This document shows, piece by piece, positions 44,150 to 54,400 of a stretch of DNA of 64,000 nucleotides. Source of the DNA: Paraescarpia echinospica (lineage: Eukaryota > Annelida > Polychaeta > Sabellida > Siboglinidae); assembly GCA_020002185.1 (NCBI GenBank), contig CM034537.1:5584465-5648464 (forward strand). The letters run 5' to 3'. The notes beneath the pieces were generated by a model, which was not told the origin of the DNA, did no database searches, and worked only from the letters and a program-made list of their open reading frames with translations. Each line of letters starts with the position of its first letter. Within the stretch, counting starts at the first letter, position 1. A program made the position numbers and the translations under genes.

Positions 44150-44420
44150 CAAACTGACATACATGTGCTTCAAGCATGGTGCTAGAAACCTCAGTGACCA
44201 GAGACAGTGACCACATCCATCAAACATGGGTGCAGACTAGAAGAATCAGGTGGCAGACAGACTATTGTGTCACAACCTGTCAACTTGGAGACAGCTATTG
44301 TTAGCAGAATAATGTGTGTTAGGTCTGTGTACATTTTGTGGACCAATGTCCCAAAAAGTGATTGAAAGTTGATTAAAATTATGTCATTTGTTACTCAAAA
44401 ACATGAATTTTAATTTAGGG
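44150..44420 (+). repeat. Repeat E, inverted partner of 51105-51400
   Basis: GTCAACTTGGAGACAGC, TATTGTTAGCAGAA, ACATTTTGTGGACCAATGTC, GTGATTGAAAGTTGATTAAA and AACATGAATTTTAATTTAGG match the complement of the segment before the minisatellite. Both copies pass into a (TA)n tract on the same side, so this looks like the 3' part of a LINE with a TA tail. Confidence 0.75.
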
Positions 44421-44510
44421 TATATATATATAAATATTATATATATATATATATACATTTATATATATATATACATTTATACATATATATATATACATAT
44501 ACATATTTAA
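44419..44510. repeat. (TA)n-rich microsatellite
   Basis: Runs of TATATA are broken by CATTTA and CATA. It lies at the tail of repeat E. Confidence 0.9.
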
Positions 44511-45559
44511 ACTTTGGAGTTTATTAGTCCTTATGCAAAAAAACTAGCATTCTATAGTTTTTTTCTATAGAATTCTATAGTAATCTATAATATTCTATAA
44601 AATCGTATAGCATATATGCTATATGAAACCAGGGCTGGGTCCAATTACACAAAATCAAATCAATTAAAATTACTTTTTGTTTCAATTACAATTACACTTC
44701 AACAATTTCGAGATAAATTACAATACTAAGTTTTCAATTACAAATGCATTAATGGGACCTACCAAAAAGTGTATCAATGATATGGCATGCACCGGTATGT
44801 CGGGTTGACCAGGTCAATCATGAAATATAATTAATTGAACAACTAATGATCTCAGTTTGAATTAAATTGATAAAAATCATTAAAAAAAAACAAATTAAAT
44901 TGGAATAAATTTAGCCAATAAGTGAGGTACAAAGATAATTTAACGAAATTTAAAGCGTTTGCACATTGATGATATTGAAGCCACAAAGCTTTCGCTTCAA
45001 CTTCAAGGGGCATACTTTCCAATCAGAAACCTCTAGTTCATAACCACAGTTGCAAGTAATTAAACCAGCCAGAAAATCCACAAGAAAAGGCTTTTGTTGC
45101 TCTCATAGGAGACAGTGCAAATTGAGCACTAAGAACTGTCAGAATCTGCTTCTGAGGAAGTACTATGACTCGGACAGCCTCTAGACCCTTTTTAGCCAGC
45201 TTGCAGCCAGGCCAAAGAAGAAAGGGGATATTGAACCTTGCACAGTGACAGGTGCTAATCCACCCTCTGAGCAAACAGTAGTCTTGGACAATGCCAGCTA
45301 GCAAATTTTGTTTGCTAAGGTATATAAATCTGCTTGGTGTCTATTATTTAAATACAAAATAAAAATGAATGGCTCCTTATAGTGGCACACTCTTCTCTTG
45401 TCGCTGGCTGTAGTATTTTGTCCAGTCCACCTACTTGTTCATAAACCCCGTGCATTTGTTGTGTTGTACAAAAATATAGTACCCATAAAATGTGATTTTT
45501 GACATTTGAAAAAAAATTTTGGCATGAACTTAATGCAATAAATTAGGCACATTAGGAGG

Positions 45560-45880
45560 TTAAGTGGTAGAATGTTTTGTCAGTGAAATGACACATATTT
45601 GGAAGAGTGATTTTTTTGTCATTTATTTTTAATGCAATTTTTGAAAAAATAACTCATTTTGTATGTTTGCTGCTACCATGTCGGAGCAATATTAACATGA
45701 TACCACCTGGCGGATTATTCGTAAAACAGCCATAATTTGTGAACTGCTCATCCTACATCAATATATAGTGCTTCTAGAGATACAAAATGAGGAGTAGCAA
45801 CTTTTATGTTATGTATTTTGTGCGTAAATGCAACCAAATTGATGTTATTAAAAAAAAAACTGCCACATATTGTAATGCCT
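45560..45880 (+). repeat. Repeat F, inside the foldback element
   Basis: TTGCTGCTACCATGTCGGAG, CACCTGGCGGATTATTCGTA, CTGCTCATCCTACATCAATA and GAGATACAAAATGAGGAGTA match, in the opposite direction, two segments at 49385-49600 and 49690-49900. The family is unrecognised. Confidence 0.6.
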
Positions 45881-46789
45881 ATGTTTGTTTCTCTTTGAGA
45901 AACATAAAAAACATGTAATTTTGGATAGTGTATTGCTTAAGTTTGTTCTGCTTATATATTGTGTCATAGTATGTTTTGCGTATTAAATATGCAAACCAAA
46001 TAAAAGTTGGAACAATCTGCATAAGAAACAAAGCCACTCATCTAGTTGGCAAATGAGTGGATCAGTGCTCCACCATCGATGACAAAACGTTGTAAGAGTC
46101 TGACCACACACAAGTGAAATTTGTAATGGTTTCGAGCGATGGTTACGTAATTTTAATTGATTCTGGTTTTGAAACTATTCTATAATTGTAATTGATTACT
46201 TTGTGTAATTGAAAGAATTACATCAATTACAATCAATGTCAGTCATTTACAGAGTTTTGTGACATCACAAAAACTACTTAAAAACAGCTTTCCCACACAT
46301 TTTTTCAATCTACCCAGTGCCTAAATAGTACTAATTACCCTGGCAGTGTCCAATATTACTACTGTTTGCTCAGAAGGTGCATTAACAACTGTCACTGTCC
46401 AAAGGTCAATATCCCCTTTGTTCTTTACCCAGTCTGCAAGGTACCACTGCTCAGTGACTGTACTGGACCGTTCTTAGCAGTTTGCACTGTCTCTTCTGAG
46501 ATCAACAAAGACATTTGATTACCATTTCCTGGCTTAATTTAACAAGCCCAGGGAGTACAGCGTTTTAATTACTTGCAACTAGGGATATTAACTAGGAGTT
46601 TCTAATTGAAAAAGTATGCCCCTTCAAGGGAAGCCTTTGTCAGTTTGTGGCTTCAATATCATCAACATGCAAAAACTTTATATTTCATTATACAAAAATA
46701 TCTTTGTACCTCACTTAGTTACTTCAATTCAATTTGTTTTTATAATTTTGATTCCATGCAAATAGAGACCATCTGTTTTCCAAATCATG

Positions 46790-47640
46790 GACAGCTGCTC
46801 ACCAAGGAAATAGAATAGTGGACAGTTGCTCACCCTTAAGAAAATTTTAATTTCATTTCGGTATTTGGCGTCACTATTACAACAGCGATGTAATTTTGTG
46901 TAAACTTATGTTGTATCTCTCTTCCAGAAATCTACCATTACGCCAATAAAACAAAAGAAATTCTTTATGGCCAGCTTTATAAAGCCAGTGAGTTAATTGC
47001 AACGGAGTCTAAGCTTGAGCTAATCCCCACTAACACAGACTAGGTAGATCTACAGCCGTTCAGACAACAAAGAGGGTTATTTATGTCACGCCTTGCATTG
47101 ACTAGATGGTGGAGATAACCACAATCACTGTCTAACTGATCTTCTTGTTTTTTGCCTGTCGTTGACATTGTTTATAAGTTATAGATTAACATTGTGTTTG
47201 TGAACTGCGATTACTGATGCGGGGTCCTATTATCGCTCACCACAAACATGCCGATCTTGTAAAACAAACTGCAAATCTATATTTAGATTTAAGATAATGT
47301 CAATGTATACACACGTGTTATTTAATTAATGCTTGTAGATGTTACAATTAGAACACATTATAAATAAATACACAACGCCTGCATTTTTGTCATGAAACTG
47401 ACAGGCTGAGGCTGAGCAACTGTCCGCTTTTTCATAAGGGTGAGCAACTGTCCATTTGTTTATTTCCTTGGTGAGCAACTGTTCACTTGTTATTTCTTTG
47501 GTGAGCAACTGTCCAGTGAGCAATTGTCTGGTGAGCAACTGTCCGGTGAGCAACTGTCCGGTGAGCAACTGTCCGGTGAGCAACTGTCCGATGAGCAACT
47601 GTCCGAACACCTGTTTTTCAATCCATTCTACTTCATGATT
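46790..47640. repeat. 870-bp insert with inverted edge repeats in the right foldback arm
   Basis: The left edge has GGACAGCTGCTCACC and GGACAGTTGCTCACCC (about 46790-46833). The right edge has the complement, GGTGAGCAACTGTCC, expanded into a minisatellite. The insert has no partner in the left arm, so it entered or was retained on one side only. Confidence 0.55.
47441..47607. repeat. 15-bp minisatellite GTGAGCAACTGTCCG
   Basis: About ten units are present, the last several nearly perfect (47510-47605). Because 15 is a multiple of three, all frames stay open and give GEQLS or TGQLL repeats. These are repeat artefacts, not a gene. Confidence 0.95.
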
Positions 47641-47841
47641 GACCCGTTCAACCCTACATACTTGTGCATGCAATATCATTGATAGACTTGGTAGGTCCCA
47701 GTAACGCATCTGTAATTATAATTGAAATCTTATTGGTGTAATTGTAATTGATTTGAAAATATTAGAATTGTAATTGAAATGACAAATGAAAAGTAATTGT
47801 AATTGATTTGATTTTTTGTAATTGGACCCAGCTCTGGTTTC

Positions 47842-49384
47842 GAGAATGCATGCCAAAATGTCAGACTTGGGGCATCAGAACTTTGAGGTTCCCTTGAAGT
47901 TGATACGACAATGCAGGAGGTACGGGAAGATTCATGTCAGAATAGAATAAACTCCTCCGGGTCTTCTCCTCAGCTCTCATGCATAATGAAAGCTAGCCCG
48001 CACTGGTTAATGTGATCTGTGAAGTGCTGGATTCTCCTCTTGGTTGCTCTAACTTTCTGCTATCTGTGTTATTGAATAAGTTGTTTTGCTTGATTGGTGT
48101 GGTCAGGTAGAAGGCGTTCAAATTCAGCATATTTCCCACGTTACTCATATCCCTTCGATTCAAGCTCTCCAAGCATCCTTTGTTGTCCAAAGGAATAGAG
48201 TCCTCACGCTCTTTTTCAAAAAGGCATTCTCTGTTCATCAATGCTTCCAAAAAATTCCTAAGTTGACGTCGACAACATTCCTGGTATGCATAGCATTCTT
48301 CAGAGCACTTCGTTGTCATCGTCGTCGTTATTATCACTGGTAAGTTCCCCAACTACTCAGGTAATCTCCGGGCCATCCACTGTCCAGCATTCTAAAAGGT
48401 GCTGAGGCTGATCATATCACAAACTCCCTTTGCCCTTGTGTTGACATGCTCATGGGCTTGACCAATCGGTATGATGGAGAACCGTTAACTGCTCCTCGTT
48501 ATCACCTACTGGCTGCCCGGCCTACTGACCCTCATCATGTCACTCATCTTGCATGCTCGGAAGAAACACATCAAGGTCTCAAATAAAGAAGGGAATCCAC
48601 CAAACATAATTGGAACTTATGCACCAGTAACCAGCATGGTATGACTACAGAACTCTCTCGTGCAGCCACGGCGATCCATCTTCAAGAGGCAACTCAGTTC
48701 CACTATCCTTTTGCATCCGCAAAGATTATCCAGTATAACAACTATCACTTTGTGAAGGTACAGTATGGCTGCTGACACATTCTTAGTGATCCTGGTTTCG
48801 GTTAGAACATCAGGCCATCTAGAACAAATCTTCCATGATGGCCCACAAATTCAGTTCAATATGCATGCATCCTAGCATCACAACAAACTTGTCTTCATTG
48901 AGAGTTTCTGGGAGTGTCAATTGATTATCTGTTGGAATGTCTTAAACAGGTTCATCCACCACCAGCATCGGGATGTGTTGCGGGTTGAGGTGCTTGGTAC
49001 TGTCTTGCTAGAATCATGTCTAGAACAGATGCTTTGTTGTGAAAAATTGGCGAACGGGCTTCAGTGTATTTAATTGATCTTCCAACAACATCGAGTACGA
49101 GGACCACATGACCAGAACCTGCGTCCGCTTCTGGCCCTCCACGAAGCTCCTGAAGTACCGTATCAATCAATGCTACTTCATTTTTAGGCCCGGTTCACGT
49201 TGTTTGCTTAAAAGTACACCATGATACAGATCAATATGGAATATAAGTCACTTTCTCTCATATACTATCAGTTGTATTATTTATTTGTTTTGTTTGGAAG
49301 GAGCTTTGTGTTTCTTCTTCAATTTAATCTAGGATAGGCGATATTTAGTCCTAAATTTATTGGTTATGGGGAGAAATAGTGAAG
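47842..49384. other. Coding-like but unidentified region
   Basis: On the minus strand a 119-codon frame (48352-47993) contains TTKCSEECYAYQECCRRQLR. An alternative frame over the same bases gives GKYAEFERLLPDHTNQAKQL and HFTDHINQCGLAFIMHES. Another minus frame (49170-48952) reads LQELRGGPEADAGSGHVVLV. On the plus strand 48400-48600 gives NRYDGEPLTAPRYHLLAARP. Composition is more protein-like and GC-richer than nearby, but stops occur in every frame. It may be a decayed transposase or host pseudogene. No family was recognised. Confidence 0.3.
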
Positions 49385-49600
49385 GAAATTAACATTAGAA
49401 TAGCAAGATTTTATAGTTTTTCACAAATAACATCAATATAGTTCTTATTACGCACAAATTACATAATCCAATAGCTGCTACTCCTCATTTCAAATCTGTA
49501 GATATATGTTGGTGTAGGATGAAAGGTTCATAAATCAGGGCCATTTTATGAATATTTCATCAGGTGGCAACAATTAACAGGCAAAGCGAGTTATTTTCTG
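49385..49600 (-). repeat. Repeat F, inverted copy 1
   Basis: AATAACATCAATATAG, GCTGCTACTCCTCATTTCAA, TAGATATATG, TGTAGGATGAAAGG and CATCAGGTGGCAACAAT are the complement of parts of 45560-45880. Confidence 0.6.
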
Positions 49601-49689
49601 TACTTTCAATTCTTTATTGCTAGGCAGGGTTTCTTTTGCAATTTAGTCTAGGTTAGGCGATGTTTAGAGTTAAGTTGATTGGCTAAGGG

Positions 49690-49900
49690 TGGAAATAGTT
49701 TGGAAATTTATCGTGAAAGTGACATGATTTTATGTTTTTTTGCAAATAATGTCAATATGGCTGCCTCCATGCAAAAATTCTGTGAACATAAATGTTGCTA
49801 CTCTAAATTTGAATCCACAGAGATATAATGATTGTTGTACACTCAGATCAAAAATATTATTTATGCTCCAACCTATCAGGCGGCACTGAAAATTATAATT
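49690..49900 (-). repeat. Repeat F, inverted copy 2
   Basis: AATAATGTCAATATGGC, GTTGCTACTCTAAATTTGAA, CAGAGATATAATG and CTATCAGGCGGCAC give a second, more diverged copy in tandem with the first. Confidence 0.5.
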
Positions 49901-49957
49901 TTACAACAACTTCAAATGACTGAGGGTCTGGTGATCCCAATATTGACCCCACTATTA

Positions 49958-49992
<35 letters not shown>

Positions 49993-50020
49993 GTCTCTCT
50001 GTCCCTCTGTCCCTCTGTCC

Positions 50021-50113
<93 letters not shown>

Positions 50114-50205
50114 TCCCTCTCTCACTCTCCCTCTCTCCCCCTCCCTCTCTGCCTCCCTCACTCCCTCTCTGCCCCCCCTCCCTCCCTCACTCCCTCTCAT
50201 CCATC
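49958..50205. repeat. (TCTG)n - (CCCTCTGT)n - (CT)n compound microsatellite
   Basis: TCTG tetramers, then CCCTCTGT units, a pure CT run of about 80 bases (50025-50106), then imperfect CCCTCT. Long open frames here on both strands (Ser-Leu or Arg-Glu repeats) are artefacts. Confidence 0.97.
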
Positions 50206-50254
50206 CAGAAGAAGAAGACCATGCTAACCAGAGGTACAAGAAACAGCATATAAC

Positions 50255-50690
50255 ATGCTAATCCAACCAAAACTTGAGTATGCCTCTCCCATATGGAATC
50301 CACCCACTGCCACCCAAATTAAACACCTTGAAAGAGTACAACACTGCTACCAGATTTGTCAAAAATGATCATAGACGCCAAAAAACTCAGCAGACCTAAT
50401 AGCCACCCTTGGATGGCCAACTCTTGAACGACGATGCATTATCAAACAAGCAATGACATTTTCCAAAATATTAAATAACATAATCAACATGACAACCCCA
50501 CCAGGTCTACTAATACAGTCAAAAAACAGTAGCCACTACATCAATACAGCAGTGTTCTCTTTCTATCCCCGAGCAGTTCGTATCTGGAATATGATCCCAC
50601 CACAAATTTCAAACAGCAATCATGAACCTCCTCCCTTTCACCACACCCAATCACCTAAAAAATATACAAACAAACAAATAGCGTGAATAT
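50255..50690 (+). pseudogene. LINE reverse transcriptase thumb fragment
   Basis: Translation gives IQPKLEYASPIWNPPTATQI then KHLERVQ. After frame breaks it gives ATLGWPTLERRCIIKQAMTF, SKILNNIINMTTPPGLL, SSHYINTAVFSFYPRAVRIW and NMIPPQIS. This is the C-terminal region of a LINE RT (PKLEYASPVW and WN.LP motifs). It is abutted by a CR1-type 3' end of a different subfamily. Confidence 0.7.
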
Positions 50691-50826
50691 GTTTTAAAAT
50701 AAAATTGACACATACCTTAAAAGGGCGGGATAGACGTAGATAAAAAGTTTTGGACTCTTGATAAGCCAAAAGGCTTCCTTGTTCACATGCCATCTAGAGT
50801 TAATTTTCTGGATGGCAATCTTGTTT
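50690..50826 (+). other. CR1-like LINE 3' end (second copy)
   Basis: GTGAATATGTTTTAAAATAA, AATTGACACATACCT and AAAGGGCGGGATA match codons NMFKNKIDTYLRRAGY of the element at 15785-17747. TCTTGATAAGCCAAAAGGCT, CTAGAGTTAATTTTCTGG and ATGGCAATCTTGTT match its 3' region. Only the last 150 bp of the element are present. Confidence 0.75.
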
Positions 50827-50870
50827 TTGTGGGTAGTTTAACAAGATTTATCTTGTTAAACTATCCACAA
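50827..50870. repeat. 20-bp hairpin at the CR1-like 3' end
   Basis: Stem 50827-50846 pairs with 50851-50870 (core AGTTTAACAAGA / TCTTGTTAAACT) with one mismatch and a 4-base loop. The related copy near 17827 has CTTGTTAAAT direct repeats and no hairpin. Confidence 0.8.
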
Positions 50871-51071
50871 CACATGCGCACAAACAAGCACCACAAAACT
50901 CCTGCTGTTTGGGCTGTTTGGAGTAAATCACCTCAGACTACAATTACAGTATAATCTCGGAGATAAATAATACAACGCTTTGTGTGGTAGTGATTACAAG
51001 TTTGAAAACTTCATTTGGATATGCTATTCTGGCACTTTACATAAAATTATACATTCAAAAGCAGAAAAACC

Positions 51072-51093
51072 TACATATATATATATATATATA
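51072..51093. repeat. (TA)n microsatellite
   Basis: A pure TA run at the tail side of repeat E in the minus orientation. Confidence 0.9.
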
Positions 51094-51104
51094 TCCCAAA
51101 AGCT

Positions 51105-51450
51105 CTTAGTGTATCCAATCCATAACAAAATTTAGTATACCCTAAATTAAAATTCATGTTTTTGAGACACTAATGACATAATTTTAATCAACATTCAATC
51201 ACTTTTGGGGACATTGGTCCACAAAATGTGCACATAGCCAGCACACATTGTTCTGCTAACAATAGGTGTCTCCAAGTTGACATGTTGTGATGCAATAGTC
51301 TGTTCCTTCAAAACAACCACATAACTGCTCCATGCTTCAGGTGACCAGAGCTGAGAAACACGAGTTCTAGGTTTTTTTGTCTTCAAATTGTGTCTGTACT
51401 TCGGCAACAAATGCACAGCGTTATGATTAGAGCGGCCAAGTGGTGTACAG
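51105..51450 (-). pseudogene. LINE endonuclease C-terminal fragment and tail (repeat E)
   Basis: On the minus strand a frame reads PLGRSNHNAVHLLPKYRHNL, KTKKPRTRVSQLWSPEAW. This fits the end of a LINE endonuclease, where relatives have SDHNTVHLLPKYR and VWSxE; here the Asp before His is Asn (SNH). The rest (SQHVNLETPIVSRTMCAGYV, HILWTNVPKSD) matches 44150-44420. The N-terminal part of the frame is minisatellite, so the element is cut where the array begins. Confidence 0.5.
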
Positions 51451-54400
51451 AATACAAACACATCCACAGTATCCTTGATCCTCAACTACACTTTCAACAC
51501 ATCCAGACTCCATGATCCTCAAACAGACTTGGTACTAACACCCTTTAATATCCATAATCCTCAAACATAGACAATAGAAATATATATTTAATGTTCACAA
51601 TACTAAACCACACAGAGTATCAATACATCAAAAGTGTCCTTGATCATCAACCACACAGCATGTCCAACACCAACACATCTGCAGTGTTTACAATACTAAA
51701 CCACACAGTGTCAACACCCCCCCCCCAGTTTCCATGTTCCGGAATCAAACAGTCTCAACATATACACAGCATCATTGATCATCAACCACAGAGTATCGAG
51801 ACATCCACCCTGTCCATGATCTTCAATCACACAGTATAAATACATCTGGAGTCTTCACAATAATACACAACACAGAGTACCAACACATACACAGTGTCCA
51901 TGATCCTCAAACACAGTGACAAAACATCCACAGTGTACATGATCCTCAGTCAACAGTGTCCAACACATCCACAGTATCCATGATCATCAAGTACACAGAG
52001 TGTCCAATACATTTACACTGTCCATGATCTTCAAAGTACAGAATATCAATACATCTGCAGTTTTCACAATACTAAACCACGCAGAGTATCAACACCTCAA
52101 TAGAGTCTATGATTTTCAACCACACAGAGTATCAATACATCCACAGCATCCTTGATCATCAACTACAGAGTATGAACTCATCAACAATGTCCATGATCTT
52201 CAACCACACAAAGTATAAATAACTCCACAGTGTGCTAGTTCCTCAACCATACAATATCAAAACATCCAATCTATGCGATCCTCAACCACCACATTCACAG
52301 TGTCCATGATCGTAAACACATCCTTAGAATCCAAGATCTTCAATGACGCAGAGTGTCAACAAATCCGCAGTATCCATGATCATCAACTACACAGTGCCAA
52401 ACACATACACAGTGTTTATAATCCTCAACCATACCGAGTATAAACATTTCCGCAGTGTCTTCGATCATCAACCACACAGTGTACATCACAACAGCAGTAT
52501 CCTTCGTCATCAACAACAGTGTCCTTCAACTGAAGGGAGTATAAATACATCCACAATGTCCATGGTAATCAGTCACTCACGGTATGTACACACGCACAGA
52601 GTCCTTGAATATTAATTACACAGTGTCCAAACACACCCACAATGTCCATGGGTTTCAACCACACAGAGTACCTACACATACTCAGTGTCCTTGGTCATTA
52701 ACCACGCAGAGTAGCTACACATCCACAGTGTCCCTGATCCTCAACCACACAGTGTTCAACACATCCACAATGTCCATGACCATCAACCACACAGTGTTCA
52801 CATCACATACGCCATGTCATTCGCGATTACCCACACTGAGTACCTACACATCGACAGTATCCTTGACCCTCAACCACACAGTTTACATCACATCTGCCGT
52901 GTCCTTGATCATCAACCATACAGAGAATCAACAAATCCACAGTGTCCATAATCATCAACCACATAGAGTATAAACAAATCCACAGTGTGCTTTTTCCTCA
53001 ACCATATAGTGTCAATACATCCAGTCACTATGATCCTCAGACATTCATCCACACATCCACAATATCCATGGTCATCAACCACACAGACTATATACATGTC
53101 CACAGGGCCTTTGGTCATTAACCACACAGTGTCCAAGATCATAAAGCACACAGGGTATCAACACATCAACCGTATCCTTGATCTTCAACCACACAGTGTA
53201 CTACACTCTGCAATGACCTTGATCATCAATCACACAATGTTCATCATATCCGCATTGTCCTTGGTCATCAAACAGACAGAGTTCCAATACATCCACAATG
53301 TCCTTGATCCTCAACTACACAGTGTCATCACTTCCAGTCTCCACGATCCTCAACCAGACAGAGTATTAACACATCCATAGTTTTCTTTATCTTCATCCAC
53401 ACAGTGTCCAAAACATAAGCAGTGTCCTTGGTTATCAATCACACAGTGCAGATAACATCTACTGTGTCCATGATCATCGACCTGACACACTATCAACACA
53501 TCCACAGTTACCTTGATCCTCAATTACACAGCGTCAAGACACCCACTCTCCGTTATCCTCAATCAGACAGAGTATTAACTCATCCATAGTGTCTACGATC
53601 TTATACAACAGAGTGTCCATACAACCACAGCATTCGCATCAACAACAGAGAAAGGACACATCAACACTGTCCATGATCATCAACCAATAAGAGTATCAAT
53701 ACATATGCAGGGTTCACAATACTTAACCACACAGAGTAACAACACATCCATAAAGTCTATGATGTTCGACCAACCAGAGTATAAATATAAACACATCATC
53801 CTTGATCATCAAACACAGGGTATCAAGACATCAACTGTGTCCATCACCTTCAACGAAACGGAGTATGAATACATTTCTAGTGTTCACAATACTAAACCAC
53901 ACAGAGTATCAGCACATCCACAATGTCCATGATCCTCAATCACACAGAGTATCAATACATCTACAGGGTTCACAATTCGAAATCACACAGAGTATCAACA
54001 CAATCATAATGTCCATGATACTCAACCACAGTGACAACACAACCAAAATGTACATGATCCTCAGTCAACAGTGTCAACACATCCACATTATCCATGAACA
54101 TCAACCACACAGAGTGTCCAACACATTCACGCTGTCCATGATCTTCAAACACACAGAATATCAATACATCTGCAGTATTCACAATAGTAAACAACGCAGA
54201 GTATCAACACATCCATGGAGTCTATGATTTTCATCCACACAGAGTATCAATACATCCACAGCATCCTTGATCATCAACTACAGAATATGAACTCTTCAAC
54301 AGTGTCCATGATCTTCAACCACACAGAGTATAAACAACTCCACACTGTGCTTGTTCCTGAACCATACAATGTCAACACATATAATCTCTGCGAACCTCAA

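Larger units (their letters stand above)
44625..47841. mobile_element. Foldback-type element with long inverted arms
   Basis: Ends GAAACCAGGGCTGGGTCC (from 44625) and the complement of GAAACCAGAGCTGGGTCC (to 47841) are inverted. The left arm (44630-45290) is complementary first to 47636-47836 (GGGACCTACCAA and TGATATTGCATGCAC side) and then to about 46340-46760 (GTGAGGTACAAAGATA, AGGGGCATACTTT, GTTGCAAGTAATTAA side). The right arm is thus split by about 870 bp. Both arms and the middle (46130-46240) hold many AATTACAATTGATT-like motifs. The CAGGGCTGGG terminus suggests a hAT relative. No transposase and no clear target duplication were seen. Confidence 0.7.

Noticed and set aside
44625..44640. 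8-bp target-site duplication expected of a hAT element
   Set aside because: The bases next to the two ends (TATGAAAC and GTTTCGAG) are inverted, not direct, repeats, so no duplication could be claimed.
47326..47709. GQLLT / GEQLS repeat proteins
   Set aside because: A 15-bp minisatellite keeps all frames open; the flanks are non-coding.
49832..50253. Ser-Leu and Arg-Glu repeat proteins
   Set aside because: Products of the CT microsatellite on both strands.
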